Shown here one piece after another: positions 8,545 through 17,373 of a stretch of 64,000 bases of DNA (position 1 is its first letter; each line of letters starts with the position of its first letter). This stretch comes from Rubneribacter badeniensis. GTDB lineage: Bacteria > Actinomycetota > Coriobacteriia > Coriobacteriales > Eggerthellaceae. The notes below the pieces were generated by a model that made no database searches, was not told the origin of the DNA, and was given only the letters and a program-made list of their open reading frames with translations. The DNA lies in assembly GCF_002899695.1 (NCBI RefSeq), contig NZ_PPEL01000001.1, positions 1 through 64,000 of the forward strand. The letters run 5' to 3'. The translations under genes and the position numbers were made by a program.

Positions 8545-11106
8545 ATGTCGGAAGCACTGTACAGGAAATACCGACCGCAGATCTTCGAGGACGTGGTCGG
8601 CCAAGAGCATATCGAGCGTACCATCAAAAACGCCATCGAGCAGGACAAGGTGAGCCACGCCTACCTGTTCACCGGCCCGCGCGGCACGGGCAAGACCACG
8701 ACGGCGCGCTTGCTGGCCAAGGCGCTTTTGTGCGAGCACGGCCCCACGCCCGAGCCCGATGGCACCTGCGACGATTGCGTGATGATCGCCAACGGCGAGC
8801 ACCCCGACGTCTACGAGCTGGACGCCGCGAGCCGCACCGGCGTGGAGAACGTGCGCGAGGAGATCATCGGCCGCGTGCAGTTCGCCCCCACGCGCGGACG
8901 CTACAAGGTGTACATCATCGACGAGGTGCACATGCTGTCCGTCCCGGCGTTCAATGCGCTGCTGAAAACGCTCGAGGAGCCGCCGAGCCACGTGGTGTTC
9001 ATCTTGGCCACCACCGACCCGCAGAAGGTTCCCGAGACCATTCACTCGCGCTGCCTGCGCTTTGACTTCCGGCGCATCTCGCAGGAGGCGCTCGTGTCGC
9101 GCTTGGGCGCGGTGTGCGTGTCGGAAGGCGTGGAGTTCGAGGGGGAGGCGCTCGATCTCATCGCGCATCGGGCCGAAGGCGGCATGCGCAACGCGCTCAC
9201 CTCGCTCGAGCAGCTCATCGCGTTCGGCGAGGGCAAAGTGACGCTCGAAGTGGCCGAGCGCATGCTCGGCGGGGTGGACACGAACGACCTTGCCGAGATC
9301 GTGCGGGCCATCGGCACGCGCGACGTGGCCGCGTGCTTCCGCTGGACGGCGGAGTTCGTGGAGACGGGTGCCGACCTCGCGCAGTTCACGCGCGATCTGG
9401 CCGAGCATGCGCGGAACCTGTACGTGATGGCGCTGGTTGGCACTGATGTGCCGCTTGAGGTGAGCGATGCCGTGCGCCGCGAGCTGGCAAGCGAGCTGCC
9501 GCTGTTCGGTCCTGACCGCTTGGCGCGCCTGCTGGGCGTGCTGGGGGATCTGTCGGCCGAGCTGAAGACGTCCACGAACCCGCGCCTGTCGTTCGAGATC
9601 GCGCTCACGCGCATGGTGCGGCCCGATTCCGACCTCACGCTCGAGGCGCTGGCCGAGCGCGTGGAGGCTTTGGAGAGCGGCTATTCGGCGGTCGCTCACG
9701 TGACGAGCGCGCCTGTGGGCGTTTCAGGCGGCGGGTCTGCGCAGGGCGGCGAGGGCGTTTCGCGGCGGGGGGCTGAAAGCGCAGCGCCGCCGTCTCCTTC
9801 CGTGCCGCCGACGGCGCCTTCCTTCCATGCGCCGGTGGAGGGGCGCGGCGAGGGCGGGGCGTCCGCGCCGACGCAAGCGGTCGATCATGTGCGAACCTCT
9901 GGGCCGGTGGCCGGAGAGGGGGGAGCGCCGACTGGCATGCGCGGATCGGCGGCGGTCGCCGAAAGCATGCCGCCGTCCTCCGTGGCGAAAGGGCACGGGG
10001 GCGGTTCGTTTGCGGCCGCGCACGTCGAATCGGCGTCGGGGGCGGCGATGCCCCATCCTGTTTCGCGCGACGAGGCGCACATGCAGGCGGGGGCTCAGGC
10101 AGAGGCGCAGGTGTCGGGCCGCGTTTCGGCTTCCGCTTCGGTATCGGCTCCAACTCCAGCTCCAGCTCCAGCTGCGTCTGCGTCTGTGGCCGCGTCTGCC
10201 GAAGGGGGCGCGCCTTCGCCGGCGCTTGCCGCCAGCTTCCAAAACCCCGCCTCCCTCCAGCGCGTGTGGCAGGCGACGCTTGCGACGCTCAAGAAAAACA
10301 AGGCCGCATACGGCGTGCTGTTCCTCAACACGAAGGCCGCCTACGATGCGGGCAAGGGCTTGCTGCGCATCGATTTTCCCGCAGAGAACGCGTTCGCGTT
10401 CAAGGCGGTGCAGAAGCCCGAGGTGCGCGAGGCGGTGAGCCAGGCGCTTGCCCAGGCATGCGGGGAGGCCGTGTCGTTCGCGTACGCCCAAGGCGGGGCG
10501 GTGTCCGCTCCTGCGGTGGTGCCTGCCGCTTCCGCGCCGACGCCTTCGGCCCCTGTCGCTGCGCCAGCGGCGGCTTCTGCCCCTGCGGCTCCGGTTGTGC
10601 CCGCCGCTCCCGCGCCGGTTCCTGCGGCGGCCCCCGTCGTCGCTCCCGCGCCGGTTTCCACCCCGGCGCCAGCTTCCGTGTCGGCTCCGGCCCCTGTGGC
10701 GGCTCCCGTTTCCGCTCCGGCTCCGGCCCCCGCTCCGGTTTCCGCTCCCGCGCCGGCTGCTGCACCGGTGCCGCCCGTATCGGCTCCCGCGCCAGCGGCT
10801 CCCGCATACGACATCCCGCCTTACGAGGACGAGGTGGTCCCTTACGACGACTACCTGCCTCCCGAGGCTGAAGAGGACGCGATGCCACCTATGCCGCCGG
10901 TGTCGCCCGAGGCTCCGAAGGGCGTGACGCCTCCCGCTCCCGCGTCGGCGTCCGGCCCTTCCTTTGCGGCGGCCCCCGCGCCTTCCGACGCGCGCACGTC
11001 GGCCACGCCGACCGCGTCGTCGGGCGCGCAGACGCCTGACGAGCTGCAGGCCGTGCTCGAGGCGGGATTCGGCCAGGGCATCGTGGTCGAAGAAGTGAGG
11101 GAGTAG
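8545..11106 (+). CDS. dnaX: DNA polymerase III subunit gamma/tau
   Basis: This is the AAA+ clamp-loader subunit that loads the beta sliding clamp and couples the replisome. The 853-residue protein begins [20 protein letters not shown]. It has Walker A GPRGTGKT at 44-51, a zinc module with cysteines in the CEHG and CDDC segments, Walker B DEVHML from 126 and the SRC sensor region. Residues from about 390 onwards form a long Ala/Pro/Gly-rich linker, with a small folded island around 570-650, and an acidic end. ATG 8545 has GGAGG upstream; an in-frame ATG at 8521 would add only eight residues. No A-rich slippery heptamer of the Escherichia coli type is visible, so a separate gamma form by frameshifting is not indicated. 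It begins the dnaX-ybaB-recR cluster. Confidence 0.95.
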   Translation: MSEALYRKYRPQIFEDVVGQEHIERTIKNAIEQDKVSHAYLFTGPRGTGKTTTARLLAKALLCEHGPTPEPDGTCDDCVMIANGEHPDVYELDAASRTGVENVREEIIGRVQFAPTRGRYKVYIIDEVHMLSVPAFNALLKTLEEPPSHVVFILATTDPQKVPETIHSRCLRFDFRRISQEALVSRLGAVCVSEGVEFEGEALDLIAHRAEGGMRNALTSLEQLIAFGEGKVTLEVAERMLGGVDTNDLAEIVRAIGTRDVAACFRWTAEFVETGADLAQFTRDLAEHARNLYVMALVGTDVPLEVSDAVRRELASELPLFGPDRLARLLGVLGDLSAELKTSTNPRLSFEIALTRMVRPDSDLTLEALAERVEALESGYSAVAHVTSAPVGVSGGGSAQGGEGVSRRGAESAAPPSPSVPPTAPSFHAPVEGRGEGGASAPTQAVDHVRTSGPVAGEGGAPTGMRGSAAVAESMPPSSVAKGHGGGSFAAAHVESASGAAMPHPVSRDEAHMQAGAQAEAQVSGRVSASASVSAPTPAPAPAASASVAASAEGGAPSPALAASFQNPASLQRVWQATLATLKKNKAAYGVLFLNTKAAYDAGKGLLRIDFPAENAFAFKAVQKPEVREAVSQALAQACGEAVSFAYAQGGAVSAPAVVPAASAPTPSAPVAAPAAASAPAAPVVPAAPAPVPAAAPVVAPAPVSTPAPASVSAPAPVAAPVSAPAPAPAPVSAPAPAAAPVPPVSAPAPAAPAYDIPPYEDEVVPYDDYLPPEAEEDAMPPMPPVSPEAPKGVTPPAPASASGPSFAAAPAPSDARTSATPTASSGAQTPDELQAVLEAGFGQGIVVEEVRE

Positions 11107-11177
11107 CGGTTCGGGCGGCCGAGTGGGTCAATCGCAATCGACGGATCAAGCAAGAGAGAAGAGAAGGAGCGTTTCCC

Positions 11178-11486
11178 ATGGACATGAAGAAGATGATGAA
11201 GCAGGCTCAGCGCATGCAGGCCGAGCTTGCGAAGGCGCAAGAGGAGATCAAGGACCTCACGTTCGAGGCGACGGCTGGCGGCGGCATGGTGAAGGCGGTC
11301 GCCACGGGCGACATGGCCATTTCCAGCATCACCATCGATCCCGAGGCGGTCGATCCCGAGGACGTCGAGATGCTGCAGGACATGGTGGCGGCCGCGGTGA
11401 ACGAGGCCCTGCGCGGTGTGTCCGACATGAGTGCCCAGCGCTTGAGTGCCGCCACGGGCGGCATGAGCATCCCCGGCCTGATGTAA
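11178..11486 (+). CDS. YbaB/EbfC nucleoid-associated protein
   Basis: The 102-residue protein starts [21 protein letters not shown] and has the family pattern of an amphipathic N-terminal helix followed by a small sheet with [18 protein letters not shown]. YbaB/EbfC dimers bind DNA and are nearly always encoded between dnaX and recR, as here. A GAAGGAG site lies before the ATG. Its precise role in repair or nucleoid organisation is not settled in the family. Confidence 0.95.
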   Translation: MDMKKMMKQAQRMQAELAKAQEEIKDLTFEATAGGGMVKAVATGDMAISSITIDPEAVDPEDVEMLQDMVAAAVNEALRGVSDMSAQRLSAATGGMSIPGLM

Positions 11487-11509
11487 CCTGGAGCCTGAGG
11501 GAGATCGTC

Positions 11510-12106
11510 ATGTACGCAGCGCCGTCCATCCAGAAGCTTCTCGACGAGTTGGAGCGTCTTCCCGGCGTCGGCCCGAAGTCGGCTCAGCGGATAGCCTACT
11601 GGATTCTCAACGCCGACAAGGCGACGGCGCTGCGCCTTTCCGAGGCCATTGCGGAGGTGAAGGACCAGGTGCGCTTCTGCAGCCGGTGCTTCAACTACGC
11701 CGAAGACGAGCTATGCGAGATATGCCGGTCGGCCAAGCGCGACGAGCGCACAATCTGCGTGGTCAGCGAGCCGCGCGACATCCCGCCCATCGAGCGCACC
11801 GCCGTCTACGACGGCGTGTACCATGTGCTGGGCGGCGCGCTCTCGCCTATGGAGGGCATCGGCCCCGACGATTTGCGCATCGTCGAGCTGATGAAGCGCC
11901 TGTCTTCCGGCGAGGTGACCGAGGTCGTGCTTGCCACGAACCCCAACGTCGAGGGAGAGACGACGGCTGCGTACCTCGCGCGCCTCATCAAGCCGCTCGG
12001 CATCCGCGTCACCCGCCCTGCAAGCGGTCTGCCCGTGGGCGGCGACCTCGAGTTCGCCGACGAGGTGACCCTCGGCCGCGCCATCGAAACCCGCCGCGAG
12101 GTGTAG
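11510..12106 (+). CDS. recR: Recombination mediator protein RecR
   Basis: The 198-residue protein acts with RecO/RecF in loading RecA on gapped DNA. It shows the N-terminal helix-hairpin-helix ([17 protein letters not shown]), a four-cysteine zinc finger (CSRC and CEIC), and a TOPRIM domain with VVSEPRDI and the conserved [14 protein letters not shown] segment. ATG 11510 is used because homology begins there and TGAGGGA precedes it; the open frame extends further upstream but overlaps ybaB. The gene follows ybaB by 23 bases. Confidence 0.96.
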   Translation: MYAAPSIQKLLDELERLPGVGPKSAQRIAYWILNADKATALRLSEAIAEVKDQVRFCSRCFNYAEDELCEICRSAKRDERTICVVSEPRDIPPIERTAVYDGVYHVLGGALSPMEGIGPDDLRIVELMKRLSSGEVTEVVLATNPNVEGETTAAYLARLIKPLGIRVTRPASGLPVGGDLEFADEVTLGRAIETRREV

Positions 12107-12638
12107 AGGGGTGGAGGGGTGGAAGGCCCCGTGCGGCGCTCGCGCTAGCCTCTCGGATCGGCTTGCCTTTGCGACGCGGCGCGGCATCCCCGGCTCCTGT
12201 TTCTAGGGTTTGCGCACGAAATATGCCAGATTGCTACGCGCTTTTTCTCACGAAGGCGATTTCCCCTGCTCGTCAATCGCGAACAAGGGAAAGCCTCCCG
12301 TTTTCTCTGCGAAGCATGCTGAATGCGTTCCCGTTTTGGATTGAGCGAGGCAATCTAATGAATTTTGTGTACGGGGGATGCCGAAGTGCGCATGCGTGTG
12401 CGCATGATGCTGGACGGTGGCAACCTGCGGCACGGAAGCTCAGGGATGCGCTGCTAGACGCTCGTCGTTCTTCTGCGGCTTTCGCGGCGTACTGCGGTCG
12501 AGAGGGCTGCTGCGCTTCTCGACAGCTGCTGGGGGCGCGAGACGCTTGCCGGGCTGAATGACCTTTGTTGGCATGCGGTATGCGGCGATAGGGCAGATGG
12601 GCTCTGCTCGCCGCGCTCCCTGCCCTGTCCTCAAACGC

Positions 12639-12663
12639 AAAAAACGGGACGTTGCCGTCCCGT
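12639..12663 (-). terminator. Hairpin with T run on the minus strand
   Basis: ACGGGACG and CGTCCCGT form an 8-bp stem around TTGC. On the minus strand the stem is followed by six T, the form of an intrinsic terminator. No minus-strand gene is seen immediately upstream, so it may be part of the adjacent repeat structure. Confidence 0.5.
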
Positions 12664-12679
12664 AAGCAAGAAGAAGGGT

Positions 12680-12745
12680 CCTGCCCCCTCCAAAAAACAG
12701 GACCCTTTCGTAAAGAAAAGGGTCCTGTTTTTTGGAGGGGGCAGG
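12680..12745. repeat. Perfect 29-bp inverted repeat
   Basis: The arm at 12680-12708 is exactly complementary to 12717-12745, leaving an 8-base loop. The arms include CCTGCCCCCTCC and CAGGACCC. The long perfect stem without a T run is unlike an ordinary terminator and may be a small non-autonomous element or REP-like hairpin. Confidence 0.9.
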
Positions 12746-12955
12746 GGCGGGGAGGCGAGCGGACAAGTGAGCTGTGCGACGGTGACGCAGGGGCGTGGCC
12801 TTCTCCTTCGTTCTTCACCCCTTCCGTCCTTCTCGATGCGCTCGCGCACGTTGCGCTTGCTGCCCCGTCGCTCCGTCGTCTCGTCGCCCCGTCGCAGCGA
12901 GCGGCGGGGCGGCTTCTGCTATACTGAGCGCCGAACAGACGAGGGCGAGGTGCGC

Positions 12956-14302
12956 ATGATCAACATCCCCAGTCCGGCCCTGTCCATCGTGGGTCGGCAC
13001 AACTCAGGCAAGACGACGCTCATCGAACGGCTCATCGCGGAGCTCGTGCGCCGCGGGCACGACGTGGGCAGCGTGAAGCACCACAGCCACGTGGGCTTTG
13101 ACATCGACATCCCCGGCAAGGACTCGTACCGCCATCGCGCGGCGGGTGCGAGCGAGACGGTGATCGCGGCCCCGGGGCAGATGGCGTGCGTCAAGACGGT
13201 GGAGGGCGAGTTGGAGTGCGCCGACATCGTGCGCGGCATGCCGGGGCACGACATCGTGGTGGTGGAGGGCTATCGCAAAAGCGGGCTGCCCACCATCGAG
13301 ATCATGCGCGCGGGAAACGAGGCCGACGCGCGGGTGGCCGAGGTGTTCGCCGAGGGCGCGCGGCGCGGCTGGCCGCTGGGGACCGACTTCACGCAGTTCA
13401 CGCGTGGGGCGGTGCCTCCGGCCGACGATGAGGCGCGCGAGGCGCTGCGGCGCGCCGAGGCCGATTCGCGCGGCGCGGCTGGTCGTGCGTCGGGCGAGCA
13501 TTTCAAGACCCAGCATCCCGACCACGCCGACATCTCCAACAAGCTGCCCACCGCGAACACGGTGGCCGTGGTCACCGACATCGACGCCGCGTGTGAGGCG
13601 GCGGCGCTTTACGGCGTGCCGGCCTTCGGTTTCGACGACGTGGCGGGCCTTGCGGATTTCGTCGAGGAGCATTACGTGCGTCCGCGCGTGACGGTGGTCA
13701 TCCAGGCCGGCGGCGAGAGCCGTCGCATGGGCCAGAGCAAGGCGACGGTGCCGTTTGCGGGCCGCCCCCTCATCTGCCGGATCGTCGAGCGCTTGGCCCC
13801 TGCGGCCGACGACTTGGTCATCACCACGAACGAACCCGAGAACCTGGCGTTTCTCCATGCCGAGTTCCCGCAGCTTCGCATCCAGCTCGTGCGCGACGTG
13901 TACGACGTGCGGGGGGCGCTGCCGGGGCTGTGCACCGCGCTCGAGTCCGCGCGCAACCCCTACGTGGCCGTCGTGGCCTGCGACATGGTGTTCGCGTCCG
14001 CATCGCTGGTGGTGGCCGAGGCGCTGGCCATGAACGAGTCCGGCGCCGACGTGGTGGTCCCGGTGAACAAGCACGGCTTCGAGCCCTTCCACGCGCTGTA
14101 CCGTCGCGCCGGCTGCCTGCCGGCCGTGCGCGCGGCCATCGACCGGGGCGAGAAGCGCGCCCAGTCGTTTTTCGGCGAGGTGGAGGTGTTCGAGTTCACG
14201 CAGGATCGCGTGCTGGAGGCCGAGCCCATGGGAGGATGCTTCATCAACGCCAACACGCCCGAGGAGTTGCATGCCCTCGAGGAATCGTTCCTCGAGAAGT
14301 AA
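12956..14302 (+). CDS. MobB-MobA fusion, molybdenum cofactor guanylylation
   Basis: The 448-residue protein joins two molybdenum cofactor enzymes. Residues 1 to about 235 are MobB-like with P-loop GRHNSGKTT at 13-21 and the conserved VKHHSHVGFDID and EGYRKSGLPTIEIMR segments. From about 243 a MobA nucleotidyltransferase domain follows, with QAGGESRRMGQSK near 249-261 and DVYDVRGALPGL and ACDMVF downstream. MobA attaches GMP to molybdopterin, giving the dinucleotide cofactor of DMSO-reductase-type enzymes. ATG 12956 has GAGG upstream and begins the homologous region. It is followed after 12 bases by a polyferredoxin gene. No molybdoenzyme lies in the window. Confidence 0.92.
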   Translation: MINIPSPALSIVGRHNSGKTTLIERLIAELVRRGHDVGSVKHHSHVGFDIDIPGKDSYRHRAAGASETVIAAPGQMACVKTVEGELECADIVRGMPGHDIVVVEGYRKSGLPTIEIMRAGNEADARVAEVFAEGARRGWPLGTDFTQFTRGAVPPADDEAREALRRAEADSRGAAGRASGEHFKTQHPDHADISNKLPTANTVAVVTDIDAACEAAALYGVPAFGFDDVAGLADFVEEHYVRPRVTVVIQAGGESRRMGQSKATVPFAGRPLICRIVERLAPAADDLVITTNEPENLAFLHAEFPQLRIQLVRDVYDVRGALPGLCTALESARNPYVAVVACDMVFASASLVVAEALAMNESGADVVVPVNKHGFEPFHALYRRAGCLPAVRAAIDRGEKRAQSFFGEVEVFEFTQDRVLEAEPMGGCFINANTPEELHALEESFLEK

Positions 14303-14314
14303 GGGGGTTTTCGG

Positions 14315-15463
14315 ATGCCGAATCTCGTCGATCTCGTGGAAGTGGCCGAAGCGCTTGAGACGAAGGCGGTGTACCTCGCGTCCGACCGCTGCGTCGTGGT
14401 GCGCAACCGCCATGCGTCGTGCGCGAAATGCTCGGAGGCGTGCCCAGTCGACGCGGTGTTCGCTGCCGACAACGTGCTTTCTCTCGACGCCGAGGCGTGC
14501 GTGGCCTGCGGGGCTTGCACCACGGCGTGCCCCACCGAAGCGCTCATCCCCCTGCAGCCGCTCGACGACGACCTGGCGTCCGCGGTGGCCTCCGGCGTGG
14601 TGGCTGCCGGCGGCACAGCTGTGTTCGCGTGCGCGCGCATCGCGTCGAAGCACGTGGGCGATCCGACGAAGTACGCCGAGGTGCCGTGCCTTGCGCGCAT
14701 GGAGGAGAGCGTGCTTCTGGGTTTGGCCGCGCGCGATGTGCGCGACATCGTGCTGGTGGACGGCACGTGCGCCACGTGCAAGTTCCGCGCGAACGTCCCC
14801 GGCATCGATGCGGTGGTGGCCTCGGCGAACGACCTCATCGCGGCGCAGGGCTCGGATATCCGCGTAAGGCGCGCGTCGGCGTTTCCCGAGAACGTGCTGC
14901 TGGAGGATCGGCGCACGCTTTTGGGCGAGTCGCGCCGCGGGTTCTTCGCGAGCGCGCGTTCGCGCGCCAAGGATGCGGCGGGCACGGCGGCCGAAGTGAT
15001 GGTGTTCAAGAACGACGGTGCCGGAGCGCCGACGCTGCGCGATCGGCTGCGCATGTCGGATGCGGGCACGCTTCCCCAGTTCAACCCCCAAAGGCGCATG
15101 CGCGTGCTCGACGCGATGGACGCGCTGGGCGCCTCTGTGGCACCCGAGATCGACACGCGCCTGTTCGGCAGCGTGCGCATCGATGCCGAGCGCTGCTCGG
15201 CATGCGGTATGTGCACGGTGTTCTGCCCGACGGGCGCGCTGAGGAAAAGCGAGGTCGTGCCCGACGACGGCACGGGCAGCTACCTGGAGTTCTCGGCGGC
15301 CGATTGCGTGCAGTGCAACCTGTGCGCGGACGCGTGCCTTAAAAGCTGCCTCGAGGTGAGCTCGACGGTGAGCACCGAGGAGCTGTTCGATTTCGAGCCG
15401 CGGCTCATCCGCTTGCCCGACCCTCCGAAGCGCCCCGGCATCTTGGGCAGCCCCAAGCGGTAG
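14315..15463 (+). CDS. Multi-cluster 4Fe-4S ferredoxin-domain protein
   Basis: The 382-residue soluble protein has two N-terminal ferredoxin motifs (C36AKCSEAC and C62VACGACTTAC) and two C-terminal ones (CSACGMCTVFC and CVQCNLCADAC), each followed by Pro or an equivalent, giving up to four 4Fe-4S clusters. A middle domain has further cysteines (GTCATCKFR) and no transmembrane helix or signal peptide. It probably transfers electrons in the cytoplasm, perhaps for molybdoenzyme or disulfide metabolism given its neighbours mobBA and ccdA-tlpA. That role is inference. The start has AAGGGGG upstream and the gene is in an apparent three-gene operon. Confidence 0.8.
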   Translation: MPNLVDLVEVAEALETKAVYLASDRCVVVRNRHASCAKCSEACPVDAVFAADNVLSLDAEACVACGACTTACPTEALIPLQPLDDDLASAVASGVVAAGGTAVFACARIASKHVGDPTKYAEVPCLARMEESVLLGLAARDVRDIVLVDGTCATCKFRANVPGIDAVVASANDLIAAQGSDIRVRRASAFPENVLLEDRRTLLGESRRGFFASARSRAKDAAGTAAEVMVFKNDGAGAPTLRDRLRMSDAGTLPQFNPQRRMRVLDAMDALGASVAPEIDTRLFGSVRIDAERCSACGMCTVFCPTGALRKSEVVPDDGTGSYLEFSAADCVQCNLCADACLKSCLEVSSTVSTEELFDFEPRLIRLPDPPKRPGILGSPKR

Positions 15464-15500
15464 GGGCGGCTCGGCGCCCGACGACGGACAAGGAGATCGC

Positions 15501-16835
15501 ATGGGCTTTTCCCTCGAGACGAGCGTTTCTGCGCTCACGGTGTTCGTGCAGGGGCTTTTAAGCTTCTTCTCGCCGTGCGTGCTGCCGCTCATCCCGCTGT
15601 ACGTGGGCTACCTTGCCGGCGGCACAGCGCAGGTGCGCGACGATGGCGCCATCGAGTATCCGCGTGCGAAGGTGCTCGTGAACACCGTGTTCTTCGTCGT
15701 CGGCGTGAGCTTCGCGTTCTTCTTGCTGGGCTTCGGGTTCACGGCGCTCGGCCAGTTCTTCACGGGCAGCCAGCGCGCGTTCTCGGTGGTGGCGGGCATC
15801 ATCATGGCGCTGTTCGGCCTGTACATGCTGGGCGCGTTCGGCAAGGCGCGCGCGGTGGAGACCGAGCGGCGGCTGCCGTTTCGGCTTGACCGCTTCGCGA
15901 TGAACCCGCTTGTGGCGCTCGTGCTGGGCTTCACGTTCAGCTTCGCGTGGACGCCGTGCGTGGGCCCGGTGCTGGCGAGCGTGCTGCTCATGGCGTCGTC
16001 GAGCGCGTCGGCTTGGACGGGGTATGCGCTCGTGGGTGTGTACACGCTCGGGTTCGTGCTGCCGTTTTTGGCGATGGGCCTGTTCACGGGCGCGGTGCTG
16101 CGGTTCTTCCGCGCGCACGGCAACGTGGTGAAGTACACGGTGAAGGTGGGCGGCGCGCTGCTCATCGTCATGGGCGTCATGACCGTGACGGGGTGGATGA
16201 ACGGCGTGACGAGCTATCTGTCGTCGTTCGGCGCGGCGCCGGCCGCGCAGGAGGAGGCGGCAGATGCGGACGCTGGCGGCAATGCTGCGGACGGCGGGGC
16301 CGCCGGGGGCGATGCGGGAGGCGCGGGCGCGTCGGGATCCGGCTCCGGTTCCGAAGGCGCGTCATCGGAGGCTGTGGCCGCGCCGTTGGCCGACCTTGCG
16401 CTCGTCGACCAAAACGGCGTCGAGCATCGGCTATCCGACTACCGCGGCAAGGCGGTGTTCCTCAACTTTTTCGCCACGTGGTGCGGCCCGTGCCAGCGCG
16501 AGACCCCCGACATCGAGGCGCTGTACGCCGAACGCGGCCGCAACGAGGGCGATCTCGTGGTGCTGGGCGTGGCCAACCCCAAAACCGACGAGCATCCGCG
16601 AAACAGCGACGTGAGCGAGTCCGAAGTGCGCGCGTTCATCGACGAAGAGGGCATCACGTATCCGGTGCTCATGGACACGACGGGCCAGCTGTTCGCCGCC
16701 TATGGCGTGAGCGCGTTTCCCACCACGTTCATGATCGACGCGGACGGCAACGTGTTCGGCTACGTGAGCGGCATGCTCACCGCCGACATGATGGAGAGCA
16801 TCGTGGAGCAGACGCTGGCCGGCGAGCAGAAGTAA
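15501..16835 (+). CDS. CcdA-TlpA fusion thiol-disulfide protein
   Basis: The 444-residue protein fuses a CcdA/DsbD-type membrane domain to a thioredoxin-like domain. The first ~240 residues contain about six membrane helices with the paired cysteines FFSPCVLPL (C26) and WTPCVGPV. A Gly/Ala/Ser-rich linker follows, then a TlpA/ResA domain with active site WCGPC (C328, C331) and the cis-Pro region SAFPTTF. Such proteins move electrons across the membrane to keep apocytochrome c haem-binding cysteines reduced. A triheme cytochrome lipoprotein is encoded 2.2 kb downstream, which fits. AAGGAG precedes ATG 15501. Confidence 0.9.
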   Translation: MGFSLETSVSALTVFVQGLLSFFSPCVLPLIPLYVGYLAGGTAQVRDDGAIEYPRAKVLVNTVFFVVGVSFAFFLLGFGFTALGQFFTGSQRAFSVVAGIIMALFGLYMLGAFGKARAVETERRLPFRLDRFAMNPLVALVLGFTFSFAWTPCVGPVLASVLLMASSSASAWTGYALVGVYTLGFVLPFLAMGLFTGAVLRFFRAHGNVVKYTVKVGGALLIVMGVMTVTGWMNGVTSYLSSFGAAPAAQEEAADADAGGNAADGGAAGGDAGGAGASGSGSGSEGASSEAVAAPLADLALVDQNGVEHRLSDYRGKAVFLNFFATWCGPCQRETPDIEALYAERGRNEGDLVVLGVANPKTDEHPRNSDVSESEVRAFIDEEGITYPVLMDTTGQLFAAYGVSAFPTTFMIDADGNVFGYVSGMLTADMMESIVEQTLAGEQK

Positions 16836-17128
16836 CGGGAGCGTTGAGCCCGCCGCGCGGTTTGCTGGCTTTGGCAGGGCGGGCCGTCTCAATGTGGATC
16901 GGTCTGCGCGCGGTTTGCGAGGCGCCGCGCAAAAGCGTAGGCGGCGAGAGGCGCGCGTGTTCCGCATGAAGCGGTGAGTTTTCTACGCCTCGCGTTTCGT
17001 GACAAAAGGCGTTTGGCGTTTTTTGCTTGAGAGGCGGCTTGTTCGGGCCCGTTGTCATAAGCCGTCGTTTGCCGCTTCGTCTGGAACGCTCGTCGGCGGC
17101 AGTGGGCCAAACGAGCGGCAAGAACAAA

Positions 17129-17144
17129 TGTTTCACGTGAAACA
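17129..17144. promoter_or_regulatory. parS: parS site (ParB binding)
   Basis: TGTTTCACGTGAAACA is a perfect 16-base palindrome identical to the Bacillus subtilis parS consensus. ParB bound at parS spreads, loads SMC and organises origin segregation. parS sites cluster near oriC. No parA/parB genes and no second site are visible in the window. Confidence 0.92.
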
Positions 17145-17260
17145 TTCGCTCACCGCCTGGGGAAACTCGGGCAGTGGTGCGTTTCGGGTGCTTTCTTCCA
17201 CTTCGCATTCACGCTGTGCTTCACACGCCATGCTTCGCAAGAATTTCCCGCATCTGTTTA

Positions 17261-17307
17261 CTTTACAGTGTAAAGAAAATGCGCTACTCTAAATTTACAG
17301 CGTAAAG
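17261..17307 (+). promoter_or_regulatory. Promoter with two TetR-like operator palindromes
   Basis: CTTTACAGTGTAAAG (17261-17275) is a perfect odd palindrome, and TTTACAGCGTAAAG (17294-17307) is a near copy 32 bases away, about three helical turns. A possible promoter, TTTACA at 17262-17267 and TACTCT at 17285-17290 with 17-base spacing, would be overlapped by the first and followed by the second. The TetR gene at 19639 is a candidate for the binding protein; that is inference. Confidence 0.6.
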
Positions 17308-17373
17308 TTATACGCATCCCGAGGGGTTCCGGGGGAGCCGTTCCGGGGAGGACCGCGAAAGAAGGAGGAGATC

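Larger units (their letters stand above)
12107..12955. other. 849-bp intergenic region with long hairpins
   Basis: No gene can be supported. The first ~500 bases are moderately AT-richer and hold no recognisable product on either strand. The second half has two strong inverted repeats (12644-12663 and 12680-12745). A TATACT hexamer at 12920-12925 may serve the mobBA gene starting at 12956. Confidence 0.6.
16836..17373. other. 538-bp intergenic region with parS and operator palindromes
   Basis: No gene is supported. The region holds a perfect parS-type palindrome at 17129-17144 and two TTTACA palindromes at 17261-17307 next to a likely promoter for the flavoprotein gene. The last 90 bases are AT-rich compared with the rest. 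Confidence 0.7.

Noticed and set aside
10285-10310. A possible dnaX frameshift site (AAGAAAAACAAGG)
   Set aside because: It lacks the A-AAA-AAG heptamer and an evident Shine-Dalgarno-like stimulator, so programmed frameshifting is not supported.
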